Of a stretch of DNA of 32,711 nucleotides, positions 8,428 through 16,666 are shown piece after piece. The stretch is taken from contig DCJQ01000021.1 of assembly GCA_002319965.1 (NCBI GenBank), positions 1-32,711 on the forward strand, in the 5' to 3' direction. Below the pieces are notes generated by a model. The model had not been told where the DNA came from. It made no database searches and was given only the letters and a program-made list of their open reading frames with translations. A program made the translations under genes and the position numbers. The first letter of the stretch is position 1. The number at the start of each line of letters is the position of its first letter. This stretch comes from Megasphaera sp. UBA1696. GTDB taxonomy: Bacteria > Bacillota > Negativicutes > Veillonellales > Megasphaeraceae.

Positions 8428-9255
8428 TTAAATGACCAGCATTAAATAGACATACATGGCAGGCGCCGCAAAGAGGAGACTGTCGAAACGGTCCAAGACG
8501 CCGCCGTGACCGGGAATGATATTCCCCGAATCTTTGACACCCGAAACCCGCTTTAAAATAGATTCTGCCAAATCGCCGAGAGGTGCCATGATGCCGATGA
8601 TGACACCCAAGGCTAAGGCGTGGAGAATGGAAAATTGAAAAATCAGTGAAAAAATCACGGCTACGACCAAGGTTCCGATAAAGCCGCCGATGGCTCCTTC
8701 CCGAGTCTTACCGGGACTGATAGACGGGCACAGCTTTACCTTGCCCATCATCTTGCCGACGGCAAAGGCCGCCGTATCGCTGGCCCAGGTCGAGAAGATC
8801 AGCAGAAAGACGAAGAACCGAGCCGGCTCTACCATAACCGTGCTAAAGTGGTCGCTCATAAAAGATACGGCGGAACCGCTGCGCAGGGCCAGGAGGGCCA
8901 AAAAGCCGCTGCCGATGTACAAGAGACCGTACAGGGCATAGGCACTGTCGACAGGCTTTACCTTGTCGTGGAAAAAGACCGTCCGCAGCATGAGCCACCC
9001 CAAGAGGACCAGTCCCAAGAGAAACATCAGTTTCGTACTGCCAAACCAGTAAGCTCCCAGCATGGCTAAGAGCCATACGGCTCCGCCGGTATCCGCCGTA
9101 ACGACCTGAAGCTTGCGGACCATGTTGCCGTATTCATACCAAGCGACGACAGCCAGGAGAGCCATCATCAGGAAGAACAGCCAATTGCCTTCATAGACCA
9201 CAAAAATGGTAAAGGCACCACCGATGATGCCCGTTAAAATTCGTTTTGCCAACAT
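8428..9255 (-). CDS. cdsA: Phosphatidate cytidylyltransferase
   Basis: The 275-residue membrane protein makes CDP-diacylglycerol from CTP and phosphatidic acid, the branch point to all phospholipids. Several hydrophobic helices fill the sequence. The family signature is near the C-terminus: SILKRVSGVKDSGNIIPGHG, followed by GVLDRFDS. Upstream is the conserved SPGKTREGAIGG. The ATG has AAGGGT eight bases upstream, and the gene begins 20 bases after uppS ends, the arrangement found in many Firmicutes. Confidence 0.97.
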   Translation of the reverse strand: MLAKRILTGIIGGAFTIFVVYEGNWLFFLMMALLAVVAWYEYGNMVRKLQVVTADTGGAVWLLAMLGAYWFGSTKLMFLLGLVLLGWLMLRTVFFHDKVKPVDSAYALYGLLYIGSGFLALLALRSGSAVSFMSDHFSTVMVEPARFFVFLLIFSTWASDTAAFAVGKMMGKVKLCPSISPGKTREGAIGGFIGTLVVAVIFSLIFQFSILHALALGVIIGIMAPLGDLAESILKRVSGVKDSGNIIPGHGGVLDRFDSLLFAAPAMYVYLMLVI

Positions 9256-9275
9256 AGTTAACTACCCTTCCTGCC

Positions 9276-10043
9276 TTATTTTAAACCGCCAAAGCGACGT
9301 TCTCGGCCTTGAAAGGATGAGATAGCTTCGACAAGCGTTTCTTTCGTAAAATCAGGCCAGCAAAGAGGCGTAAACCAAAATTCAGCATAAGCCATCTGCC
9401 AAAGGAGGAAGTTGCTGACCCGTTTATCATCGCCGGGACGAATAAGCAAATCGACATCATTGTCCGGTGCCGTATAAAGATAGCTCGACAACCGGTCTTC
9501 ATCGATATCGCCGACGTCACAGCGACCGGCCTTGACATCGTCAGCCAGGCGGCGGACAGCCTGAACCATTTCTAAACGACCGCCGTAATTGACGGCGACA
9601 TTCAGGATAAGGCCCGTATTGGCCGCCATATCGGCTTCCGCCTGAGCGAAGGCCTCCTGCAGTTCCGGATGAAGACGTGACTTGTCGCCGATGATGTGCA
9701 GCTGCACGTTATGTTCCTTAAGCCGGAGTAAATTATGGCTGAGATAATTTTTCATCAGCTTCATAATATAGGAAACTTCCTCTTCCGGCCGCTTCCAGTT
9801 TTCCGTCGAAAAGGCATAGACCGTCAGTACTTTAATGCCCAGTTCATCCGCGGCGATGACGATGCGCTTCAGCGTATCGGCACCGGCACGATGGCCGTAA
9901 CTGCGCGGCATCCCCTTGCGTTTGGCCCAGCGGCCGTTGCCGTCCATAATGATGGCTACGTGACGGGGAATATTATTCATATCCAGGCCATTCTCCCCTA
10001 CTGTCGGGGCCGGCTCTGTTTTATTGCCAAAAAAGTTAATCAT
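9276..10043 (-). CDS. uppS: Undecaprenyl diphosphate synthase (cis-prenyltransferase)
   Basis: The 255-residue enzyme condenses eight isopentenyl diphosphates on to farnesyl diphosphate to give the C55 carrier for peptidoglycan. IMDGNGRWAKRKG with the Mg-binding aspartate, then YGHRAGADTLKRI, mark the N-terminal half; the C-terminal motif is SNFLLWQMAYAE, then WPDF and GRERRFGG. The usual R-T/S-G-G-E before SNF is replaced by RPGDD, a variant worth noting. The start at 10043 overlaps the end of the 84-residue gene by eight bases and has GGGAG nine bases upstream. A later ATG (MNNIPRH) would give a more compact N-terminus, so the first ~21 residues are less certain. Confidence 0.95.
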   Translation of the reverse strand: MINFFGNKTEPAPTVGENGLDMNNIPRHVAIIMDGNGRWAKRKGMPRSYGHRAGADTLKRIVIAADELGIKVLTVYAFSTENWKRPEEEVSYIMKLMKNYLSHNLLRLKEHNVQLHIIGDKSRLHPELQEAFAQAEADMAANTGLILNVAVNYGGRLEMVQAVRRLADDVKAGRCDVGDIDEDRLSSYLYTAPDNDVDLLIRPGDDKRVSNFLLWQMAYAEFWFTPLCWPDFTKETLVEAISSFQGRERRFGGLK

Positions 10044-10290
10044 CTTGCATGTCTCCCTTGGACAGTGCGTCGGCCACGGATTCGCTCATCTCGAGGCTGT
10101 CATTGACCAAAAGCGATATGACACCGTCATCACCGGCTTTAGCGCGGATGACGTAGGTCTGCTCCGGGTCGCAGCGGAAAAAGCGGGACCGCGACACCGT
10201 CCGTTCTACGACGTAAGGAATATTTTTCTCCTGTAATACAGATTTGGCATACCGTAACGGCATGCCAATAAAAATCCGTATATCCATCAT
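10036..10290 (-). CDS. Small conserved-context protein of unknown function
   Basis: This 84-residue protein is charged and has no signal peptide or membrane segment. It begins MMDIRIFIGMPLRYAKSVL and ends in an acidic tail. The start overlaps the frr stop in an ATGA arrangement, and the end overlaps the uppS start by eight bases, so it is clearly a translated part of the operon. I do not recognise the family. The pattern GMPLRYAKSVLQEKNIPYVV, then YVIRAKAGDDGVISLLV, is faintly like a single PASTA-type repeat (helix then beta strands), but this is a weak impression. Position between ribosome recycling factor and undecaprenyl diphosphate synthase gives no firm function. Confidence 0.8.
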   Translation of the reverse strand: MMDIRIFIGMPLRYAKSVLQEKNIPYVVERTVSRSRFFRCDPEQTYVIRAKAGDDGVISLLVNDSLEMSESVADALSKGDMQDD

Positions 10291-10847
10291 ACAGCCATGA
10301 CTTCTTTTTCTTTTTTTGCTTTGATTTCGTCGATGGCCTTGATTTTTTTATCAGTCAGTTTCTGGATATTGTCCTGACCTTCCTTGCTGTCATCTTCCGA
10401 GATTTCCTTTTTCTTTTCCATCTTCTTGATGAGTTCGTTGGCGTCACGACGGATATTGCGGACGACAACTTTCGAGTCTTCGGCGACCTTGCTGACTTTC
10501 TTGCTCAATTCCTTACGGCGTTCTTCCGTCAATTGAGGAATTTCCAAGCGAATCATTTTCCCGTCATTATTGGGATTGAGGCCTAAATCGGACTTTAAGA
10601 TGGCCTTTTCGATTTCACCGAGCATCTTTACTTCCCAAGGAACGATGGTCAGCATCCGCGGTTCCGGAGCCGATACGTTAGCCACCTGGTTCACCGGCGT
10701 CGGCGTCCCGTAGTAATCGACCATTACGCGGTCTAAGAGGGACGTACTGGCACGGCCCGTACGGATGGAGGTCAGTTCCCGTTTCAACGCTTCAATCGTC
10801 TTGTCCATCTTGGCTTCGTGCTGAGCGAGCAGTTCTTTTACTTCCAC
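10287..10847 (-). CDS. frr: Ribosome recycling factor
   Basis: The protein, with EF-G, splits the post-termination ribosome. It shows the typical long three-helix bundle ends: ALKRELTSIRTGRAST at the N-terminus and VRNIRRDANELIKK, then a lysine-rich end. The domain II region contains YYGTPTPVNQVANV. The start is placed at GTG 10847, giving 186 residues close to the family's 185, because AAGGAA is then nine bases upstream. The in-frame GTG at 10856 directly abuts the AAGGAA and is too close. A candidate promoter lies in the end of pyrH, and the stop overlaps the next gene. Confidence 0.95.
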   Translation of the reverse strand: MEVKELLAQHEAKMDKTIEALKRELTSIRTGRASTSLLDRVMVDYYGTPTPVNQVANVSAPEPRMLTIVPWEVKMLGEIEKAILKSDLGLNPNNDGKMIRLEIPQLTEERRKELSKKVSKVAEDSKVVVRNIRRDANELIKKMEKKKEISEDDSKEGQDNIQKLTDKKIKAIDEIKAKKEKEVMAV

Positions 10848-10881
10848 ATCAATCACTTCCTTATTTTATTTTTATAAGTAT

Positions 10882-10910
10882 ATCATACAGCGTTTAGTCT
10901 TCTTTGTCGA
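10882..10910 (-). promoter_or_regulatory. Candidate internal promoter for frr
   Basis: TCGACA and TATGAT, each five of six to consensus, are separated by 17 bases on the minus strand, partly inside the last codons of pyrH. It would let frr and the downstream lipid genes be transcribed apart from pyrH. The evidence is sequence match only. Confidence 0.45.
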
Positions 10911-11619
10911 CCAAAGTACCTAAATCTTTTCCGCTGGCAGCCGCCACAATATTCCCGGGCTTGTCGATATTAAAGACGACGATGGGAATATTATTGTTGC
11001 GGCACAAGGTCGTTGCCGTCGCATCCATAACCTTGAGATCCTTGTTGATGACGTCAAGATAGGTCAGGCGCTTGTACATCTTGGCATCGGGATTGAGCTT
11101 GGGATCACTGTCATAGACGCCGTCTACGCCGTTTTTAGCCATGAGGATGGCATCGGCTTCGATTTCAGCAGCACGCAGGGCTGCCGTCGTATCCGTCGAA
11201 AAATAAGGATTGCCCGTACCGGCACCAAAGATAACGACCCGGCCTTTTTCCATATGGCGGATCGCTCTGCGGCGGATATAAGGTTCTGCAACCTGCTGCA
11301 TATTAATCGCCGTTTGAACGCGGGTAGCGACGCCGTTCTTTTCCATGGCATCCTGGAGTGCCAACGAGTTCATTACCGTGGCCAGCATGCCCATGTAGTC
11401 AGCCGATACCCGATCCATGCCTTTGGCAGAACCGGACAGGCCGCGCCAGATATTGCCGCCGCCGACGACGATGGCGACTTGAATATTGAGCTTATTGACT
11501 TCGACGATCTGTTTGGCAATCGTTTCTACCGTTTCCGGGTCGATGCCGTAGCCTTGTTTGCCGGCCAATGCTTCGCCGCTCAGTTTCAATACGATACGAT
11601 TATATTTTTTCGGTTCCAT
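10894..11619 (-). CDS. pyrH: Uridylate kinase
   Basis: The 241-residue amino-acid-kinase-fold enzyme phosphorylates UMP to UDP. It shows IVLKLSGEALAG at the start, VVGGGNIWRG, the DYMGMLATVMN block, GTGNPYFSTDTTAALRA and the C-terminal MDATATTLCRNNNIPIVVF. The start at 11619 (MEPKKYNRIV) has AGGAGG ten bases upstream. Extending to 11676 would run into the terminator-like hairpin after tsf and add a non-family tail. It follows tsf by 82 bases. Confidence 0.97.
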   Translation of the reverse strand: MEPKKYNRIVLKLSGEALAGKQGYGIDPETVETIAKQIVEVNKLNIQVAIVVGGGNIWRGLSGSAKGMDRVSADYMGMLATVMNSLALQDAMEKNGVATRVQTAINMQQVAEPYIRRRAIRHMEKGRVVIFGAGTGNPYFSTDTTAALRAAEIEADAILMAKNGVDGVYDSDPKLNPDAKMYKRLTYLDVINKDLKVMDATATTLCRNNNIPIVVFNIDKPGNIVAAASGKDLGTLVDKED

Positions 11620-11658
11620 AAAAGAAGGGCCTCCTCTGTATGTTGGCAAATGTTCAAT

Positions 11659-11695
11659 TAGAAAATAAGAGAACACGGGTTGGGTGTTCTCTTAT
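11659..11695 (-). terminator. Hairpin between tsf and pyrH, probable partial terminator
   Basis: ATAAGAGAACAC pairs perfectly over 12 bases with GTGTTCTCTTAT around a seven-base loop. On the minus strand it is followed by TTTCT. The stem is strong but the T tract is short, and no promoter was seen before pyrH, so it likely lets part of the transcripts through. Confidence 0.65.
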
Positions 11696-11701
11696 GAAAT
11701 C

Positions 11702-12349
11702 TTATTTAGCTTGTGCCATTACTTCAGAAACGAAATCATCATTCCGTTTTTCAAGGCCTTCACCTAATTCGTAACGGGTGTAGCGGCGGATATCGATTTT
11801 TTCGCCGATCTTAGCAACGGCTTCGGTAACGACCTGCTGAACCGTCTTGTCAGAATCTTTGATGAATTCCTGATCGAGGAGGCAATTTTCTTTGTAGAAT
11901 TTTTCGATACGGCCGACGATCATCTTTTCGACGATCTTTTCCGGTTTGCCTTCGTTCAGAGCCTGCTGGCGAAGGACGTCTTTTTCATGTTCCAAAACGT
12001 CAGCCGGAACTTCTTCACGTTTGAGGTATGCCGGTTTTGCAGCAGCGATCTGCATGGCAATATCTTTGCAGAGTGCTTTGAAATTGTCGGTCTGAGCGAC
12101 GAAGTCCGTTTCGCAGTTGACTTCGACGAGAACACCGATGCGGCCGTTGCCATGGATGTAAGAATAAACCAAACCTTCAGCAGCGATGCGGTCTGCTTTT
12201 TTAGCAGCTGCAGCTAAGCCGTGTTCACGAAGCAAGTCGACGGCTTTGTCCATATCGCCGTTGCTTTCGGTCAGTGCTTTTTTGCAGTCCATCATGCCTG
12301 CCCCTGTTTTTTCTCTCAATTCTTTTACCATTGCTGCTGTAATAGCCAT
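11702..12349 (-). CDS. tsf: Elongation factor Ts
   Basis: The 215-residue protein is the guanine nucleotide exchange factor for EF-Tu. It has the N-terminal UBA-like segment (MVKELREKTGAGMMDCKKAL) and the exchange motif TDFVAQ at residues 81-86. It is shorter than the E. coli protein (283 residues) because the core lacks one subdomain, as is common in Firmicutes. AGGAGG precedes the ATG. It follows rpsB by 108 bases that contain a stem-loop. Confidence 0.97.
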   Translation of the reverse strand: MAITAAMVKELREKTGAGMMDCKKALTESNGDMDKAVDLLREHGLAAAAKKADRIAAEGLVYSYIHGNGRIGVLVEVNCETDFVAQTDNFKALCKDIAMQIAAAKPAYLKREEVPADVLEHEKDVLRQQALNEGKPEKIVEKMIVGRIEKFYKENCLLDQEFIKDSDKTVQQVVTEAVAKIGEKIDIRRYTRYELGEGLEKRNDDFVSEVMAQAK

Positions 12350-12388
12350 GAGTATTCCTCCTAAAAGTAAGTTTAATATACCGTTTGA

Positions 12389-12422
12389 ATAAAGGTAAGA
12401 AGCGAAGGCTCCTTACCTTTAT
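12389..12422 (-). promoter_or_regulatory. Stem-loop in the rpsB-tsf spacer
   Basis: On the minus strand ATAAAGGTAAG pairs with CTTACCTTTAT, extended by GAGC against GCTT around a CTTC loop. No T tract follows, so it is not a standard terminator. It may stabilise the rpsB mRNA or tune tsf expression; function is inferred only from position. Confidence 0.55.
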
Positions 12423-12457
12423 GTATAACCATTTAATTCTCAGAGAATAAGTCTGTC

Positions 12458-13195
12458 TTATTCTGCAGCTGCTTCTTCCGTCGTTTCTTCAGCTGCACCG
12501 GCTTCAGTCTGGTTGCCCTGGTTGCCTTCGAGGACAGCGTCAGCAATTTTGCCGGTCAAGAGTTTTACGGCGCGGATAGCGTCATCGTTGGCCGGAATCG
12601 GGTAGTCGATAACGTCGGGATCGCAGTTGGTGTCAACCGTAGCGATGATAGGGATGTTGAGTTTGCGAGCTTCCGCAACGGCGATTTCTTCTTTTTTCGG
12701 GTCGATGATGAACAAAGCATCGGGGAGCTTCTTCATATCTTTAATACCGCCGAGGTATTTCTGAAGTTTTTCCATTTCATGTTTGAGGAGCGTAACTTCT
12801 TTCTTCGGCAATACTTCGAAAGTACCGTCTTCAGCCTGTTTTTCCAACATTTTCAAGCGTTTTACGCGTTTTTCAATCGTCTGGAAGTTGGTGAGCATAC
12901 CGCCGAGCCAACGTTCGTTAACGAAGTACTGGTTGCAGCGTTCTGCTTCGCTCTTAATCGATTCCTGAGCCTGTTTTTTCGTGCCTACGAATACGATTTT
13001 GCCGCCTTCAGCTGCCAAATCGCGGACAAAATTGTAAGCTTCGTCCATTTTCTTAACGGTTTTCTGCAAGTCAATGATGTAGATACCGTTACGTTCGGTG
13101 AAGATGAAACGAGCCATCTTCGGGTTCCAACGGCGGGTCTGGTGACCAAAATGAACGCCGGCTTCCAATAATTGTTTCATAGATACTACTGCCAT
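12458..13195 (-). CDS. rpsB: 30S ribosomal protein S2
   Basis: The 245-residue protein is a standard S2: MKQLLEAGVHFGHQTRRWNP at the start, RFIFTERNGIYIIDL, and the C-terminal IIATVDTNCDPDVIDYPIP, then an acidic glutamate- and alanine-rich tail. S2 binds late to the 30S body. The start at 13195 has AGGAGG 11 bases upstream; an upstream in-frame ATG at 13234 would add a polar tail outside the family and swallow the ribosome binding site. It is the first gene of the run, behind a strong promoter and a leader of about 125 bases. Confidence 0.97.
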   Translation of the reverse strand: MAVVSMKQLLEAGVHFGHQTRRWNPKMARFIFTERNGIYIIDLQKTVKKMDEAYNFVRDLAAEGGKIVFVGTKKQAQESIKSEAERCNQYFVNERWLGGMLTNFQTIEKRVKRLKMLEKQAEDGTFEVLPKKEVTLLKHEMEKLQKYLGGIKDMKKLPDALFIIDPKKEEIAVAEARKLNIPIIATVDTNCDPDVIDYPIPANDDAIRAVKLLTGKIADAVLEGNQGNQTEAGAAEETTEEAAAE

Positions 13196-13319
13196 AATGT
13201 GTGATTCCTCCTGTTTTTTCCTCCGCCCGGTCATCGCCCATCTTCACCCGTATTCCTAAGAAACGGGCACAGTGCTGGACTCGCCAAGCGTGTGTATTTT
13301 GAATCTTGGTATTCAAACC
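13196..13319 (-). promoter_or_regulatory. Structured rpsB leader RNA (candidate S2 autoregulatory leader)
   Basis: The leader between the rpsB promoter and its start codon is about 125 bases. A clear hairpin at 13247-13267 pairs CCCGT with ACGGG and TTC with GAA around TTAG, with one bulge. A CGGGC near the ribosome binding site (about 13225-13229) could instead pair with GCCCG at 13266-13270. Leader-based feedback by S2 is known in other bacteria; that it acts here is inference. Confidence 0.5.
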
Positions 13320-13325
13320 TTGAAT

Positions 13326-13354
13326 ATTATATCACATCTCCCCATGGAGGGCAA
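13326..13354 (-). promoter_or_regulatory. rpsB promoter
   Basis: On the minus strand TTGCCC is followed after 17 bases by TATAAT with an extended -10 (TGATATAAT). It lies downstream of the terminator of the 3D-domain gene, as expected for the start of a new transcription unit. Confidence 0.85.
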
Positions 13355-13388
13355 GAGGTGAAATACCGCTTCCCTGCCTGCAAGATGC

Positions 13389-13421
13389 GCAAAAAGGGAC
13401 CTGCCGCAGCAGGCCCCTTTC
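13389..13421 (-). terminator. Intrinsic terminator after the 3D-domain gene
   Basis: AAAGGG and CCTGC pair with GCAGG and CCCTTT around a TGCG loop with one internal mismatch; the minus strand continues into T5. It ends 11 bases past the stop of the gene at 13432-14433. Confidence 0.85.
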
Positions 13422-13431
13422 CTGGCACATA

Positions 13432-14433
13432 TTATTGTAAAATATAGACCGGCACCATGCGGCGGCCAAAGGCCATGCAAACATCGTAGTCTTCCATGCA
13501 GAGATCGATGCGGTTGCCGAGGATGGCCCCGCCCGTATCTTCGGCACGAGCTACGCCGTAGCCGGGAATGTATACCGTCGAGCCTAAGGGTATGACGTTG
13601 GGGTCGACAGCGACGACGCCATAGCGGGCACGGGTTCCCATACGGGTAATCCCCAATCCGTCTCCATCGGTAGGCAAATAAGCCGTCGCTTCCATGGCGA
13701 TGACTTTTTGGTAATGCGAAATGGAACCGGTGTTGATTTCAACCGTTGCCTTGGTGCCCACTTTGCGGACCATAGGCTGCATTTCTGAAATGAGCTCTGT
13801 GGAAATCGTCTCTTTATCGGCAACCTGACCATCGACGCTGACGATGTTCAACTTCACTCGCTTGCGGCCGTTTTGCCCCTGCTGGACAATTTGTTCTTCC
13901 CCCTGCCCTAAGTTTTCATCGGGAATGCTTTCCACGGCATAAGGCACGACGTCATCTTCCGTAATCGTCTTTCTTGAGACGTTGCCGATGACGATTTTTT
14001 GTCCGGCCTGGAGGGGCTTTTGAATATCGCCGTAAGGGCGGTATTTTTCTTTTGAATAGCCGTACTGCTCGGCCACTTCCTGGGTATTTCGCTTAGCCGT
14101 ATACACAGTCTGCGATTGGCCCCGATAGACGAGGGTCACGGGAATGGCCCGACGCACTTTGACGTAACTGCCCTCATCGAGATCCGGCGTCGACATGGTG
14201 ACCTCATCATTGGCCCCCATCTCGACGTTATACTCACGCAGTAAGGCATCTGCATTGACAGCATGGGTATACACCTGGCGAGTCGTCCCGTCGGCGACAA
14301 GGGTTACCGATTTCCCTTTATCGATGAATCCGGTCAGAGAAACGAGGATCAACAGGGCGATCATGGTCGCATACATCTGCGTGATCGGCCCTTTTCTCTT
14401 CCAGCTCAGTATACTGATTTTTTTCCAGTCCAT
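13432..14433 (-). CDS. YabE-like cell wall protein with DUF348, G5 and 3D domains
   Basis: This 333-residue protein has one N-terminal membrane helix (about residues 17-37) and is otherwise outside the cell. Two DUF348 ubiquitin-like repeats lie about 42-85 and 98-140 (VTLVADGTTRQVYTHAVNA; VTLVYRGQSQTVYTAKRN). A G5 domain lies about 155-235, and a C-terminal 3D domain about 255-333 (MEATAYLPT, then VVAVDPNVIPLGSTVYIPGY, DTGGAI and NRIDLCM with the three aspartates). 3D domains share the double-psi barrel of MltA and Rpf-type peptidoglycan lytic enzymes. AGGAGG is six bases before the ATG. It begins 57 bases after ppk with no terminator between, so it may be cotranscribed with ppk. The substrate is inferred to be peptidoglycan. 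Confidence 0.9.
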   Translation of the reverse strand: MDWKKISILSWKRKGPITQMYATMIALLILVSLTGFIDKGKSVTLVADGTTRQVYTHAVNADALLREYNVEMGANDEVTMSTPDLDEGSYVKVRRAIPVTLVYRGQSQTVYTAKRNTQEVAEQYGYSKEKYRPYGDIQKPLQAGQKIVIGNVSRKTITEDDVVPYAVESIPDENLGQGEEQIVQQGQNGRKRVKLNIVSVDGQVADKETISTELISEMQPMVRKVGTKATVEINTGSISHYQKVIAMEATAYLPTDGDGLGITRMGTRARYGVVAVDPNVIPLGSTVYIPGYGVARAEDTGGAILGNRIDLCMEDYDVCMAFGRRMVPVYILQ

Positions 14434-14490
14434 GCCATGCCTCCTAAAACGTTTCTTACCATTTTAGCAAAGGCCGCAGGGATTGTCAAT

Positions 14491-16659
14491 TTAGTTGTCG
14501 CCTTGTTCCGTCGGATCCGTCGGGCGCGGGCGAAGGACGATATTGCGCAGTTGCCGAACTTCACGTTTACGATGTGCCGGAAGTTTTTCGGCTTCACGCT
14601 GGCATGTATCCTGGGCGTTAACAGCTTTTCCCGTTCGTTCATCCGCCAGATAACGGTACGAACCGTCCTGATTCATGGCGTAGGCTTTGACGTTGTCGTC
14701 AAAATAGAGTTTCAGGATATGTTTAATCTGTTCTTTATGGGGCGCAAATTCGACAGGCGTCATCAATTCGACGCGTTCATTCAGGTTTCGCGGCATCCAG
14801 TCAGCCGAGGAAATGAATACGTCTTCGCTGCCGCCGTTATAGAAGTAGAAGAGGCGGCTGTGTTCCAAGAATCGGCCGACAATGCTGTGAACTTCGATGT
14901 TGTCACTGATACCGGGAAGGCCCGGGCGAAGGACGCAGATACCGCGGACGATGAGGCGAATCTTGACGCCGGCTGCCGAAGCTTCGTAAAGTTTGGCAAT
15001 GACTTCTTTATCGAGAAGAGAGTTCATCTTAGCGATGATGAGGGCTTTTTTCCCGGCTTTAGCCCAGGCGATTTCCTGGTCGATTTCCTGATAAATCGTT
15101 TCCCGGAGGTTCAACGGTGCCACAGCCAGTTTATTCCATTCCGGAGGATCGGAATAGCCGGACAAGAGGTTAAAGAAAGCCGACGCGTCGACGCCGATGA
15201 GGGTATTGGAGGTCAAGATGCCGACGTCGGTATAGATGCGGGCCGTCTTGCCGTTATAGTTGCCCGTTGCCAGGTGGACGTAGCGGCGGATACCGTCTTC
15301 TTCCCGGCGGACGACAAGGGTGATCTTCGAGTGTGTTTTAAGACCCATGATGCCGTAAATAACGTGGCAGCCGGCTTTTTCCAGCTTGCGGGCCATGAGG
15401 ATGTTGTTTTCTTCGTCAAAACGGGCCTTGACTTCCATCAGGACCGTGACCTGCTTGCCGTTTTCAGCGGCCTGAGCCAGGGCTGCGATAATCGGCGACT
15501 GGCTGCTGACGCGGTACAGGGTCTGTTTAATGGCCAAAACGTCGGGATCGACAGCTGCCTGGTGGATGAAGTATTCTACCGTTTCAAAGGTTTCATACGG
15601 ATGGTGTACCATGATATCCCGTTCAGCAATGGCCGACCAGATATCGGTACTGCCCATGGCCGCCAGTTCCGACGAAGGCTGTGGTTTTACCGGCGGATAG
15701 CGCAGTCCGTCGAAGCCTTCGATGCCGACGAAGGAGAAGAATACCTTGCAGTCAAGGGGTCCCGGGATATAATAGATATCCCTTTCTTCTAACTGCAGTT
15801 CGTCGCGCAGAAGTTCGCGGATCATGCGGCTCGAGGAAGCCGCCAGTTCGAGGCGAACGGCTGCCCCTTTGCGGCGTTTTTTCAAGCTCTTTTCAACTTC
15901 GACCAACAGGTCTTCTACGTCGTCGTCGATAGCCAGGTCGGCGTCACGGGTAATTCGGAAGGGCGCTACTTCTAAGATGTCACAGCCGAGGAAGAATCGA
16001 TCGGCATAGGCAGCGATGATGTCTTCCAAGAAGAGGAATTGATGCCCTTCGGCCTGCTCTCCCACCGGCGACACGCTCTGGGGAACTTCGATGATGCGGT
16101 TGATGACCGACGACGGCACCGGCAGAATGGCCGTCTTGACCGACGGATCCCCGTGCTTACGGCGAAGGAGGACGGCCAAGTCCAGGTTCAGGCTGGACAG
16201 GAACGGGAAAGGATGGCTGGAGTCGACAGCCATGGGCGTAACGACAGGATAGATTTCGCGGCCAAAGAACTCGTCGAGCCACATGTGCTGATCTTCGTTG
16301 AGGTCGTCGACGCCGATAAAGTGAATGCCGTGATCCTGCAATTTCTGCTGAATACCATCGTAATAGCGGTACTGGTCGGCGACGAGCTCGTGGACCATGG
16401 ACTGGATGGCATCGAACTGTTCCGACGGGGTCATGCCGGCAATATCGATATGTTTCACACCGCTTTCGACAAGGTGTTTGACGCCGGCGACGCGGATCAT
16501 GAAGAATTCATCCAAGTTCGAAGACGCAATGGCGATGAAATTCAGCTGTTCCAACAAAGGGTTCGACGGCACGATGGCTTCTCGCAAAACCCGTTCGTTG
16601 AATTTGATCCACGTGCATTCGCGATTTAAATAATATTGAGCATCTGTAAAATCTGGCAT
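14491..16659 (-). CDS. ppk: Polyphosphate kinase 1
   Basis: The 722-residue enzyme reversibly makes long-chain polyphosphate from ATP. The N-terminal domain opens with YYLNRECTWIKFNERVL. The two phospholipase D-like C-terminal domains show the phosphorylated histidine region YGIMGLKTHSKITLVVRR and the second histidine in GRFLEHSRLFYFYNGG. Also visible are LATGNYNGKTARIYTD and DWMPRNLNERVE. Length is normal. AGGA lies ten bases before the ATG and overlaps the stop of the upstream Ppx-like gene, seven bases away, so the pair is coupled. The C-terminal ~35 residues are lysine- and arginine-rich and variable. Confidence 0.97.
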   Translation of the reverse strand: MPDFTDAQYYLNRECTWIKFNERVLREAIVPSNPLLEQLNFIAIASSNLDEFFMIRVAGVKHLVESGVKHIDIAGMTPSEQFDAIQSMVHELVADQYRYYDGIQQKLQDHGIHFIGVDDLNEDQHMWLDEFFGREIYPVVTPMAVDSSHPFPFLSSLNLDLAVLLRRKHGDPSVKTAILPVPSSVINRIIEVPQSVSPVGEQAEGHQFLFLEDIIAAYADRFFLGCDILEVAPFRITRDADLAIDDDVEDLLVEVEKSLKKRRKGAAVRLELAASSSRMIRELLRDELQLEERDIYYIPGPLDCKVFFSFVGIEGFDGLRYPPVKPQPSSELAAMGSTDIWSAIAERDIMVHHPYETFETVEYFIHQAAVDPDVLAIKQTLYRVSSQSPIIAALAQAAENGKQVTVLMEVKARFDEENNILMARKLEKAGCHVIYGIMGLKTHSKITLVVRREEDGIRRYVHLATGNYNGKTARIYTDVGILTSNTLIGVDASAFFNLLSGYSDPPEWNKLAVAPLNLRETIYQEIDQEIAWAKAGKKALIIAKMNSLLDKEVIAKLYEASAAGVKIRLIVRGICVLRPGLPGISDNIEVHSIVGRFLEHSRLFYFYNGGSEDVFISSADWMPRNLNERVELMTPVEFAPHKEQIKHILKLYFDDNVKAYAMNQDGSYRYLADERTGKAVNAQDTCQREAEKLPAHRKREVRQLRNIVLRPRPTDPTEQGDN

Positions 16660-16666
16660 AATTATC

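Noticed and set aside
11620..11676. Longer pyrH N-terminus
   Set aside because: It would run through the tsf terminator hairpin and the real AGGAGG site, and adds residues absent from the family.
14263..15792. A 509-codon open frame on the plus strand
   Set aside because: It lies antisense to ppk and the 3D-domain gene, has no recognisable domain, and is explained by the codon bias of the real genes.
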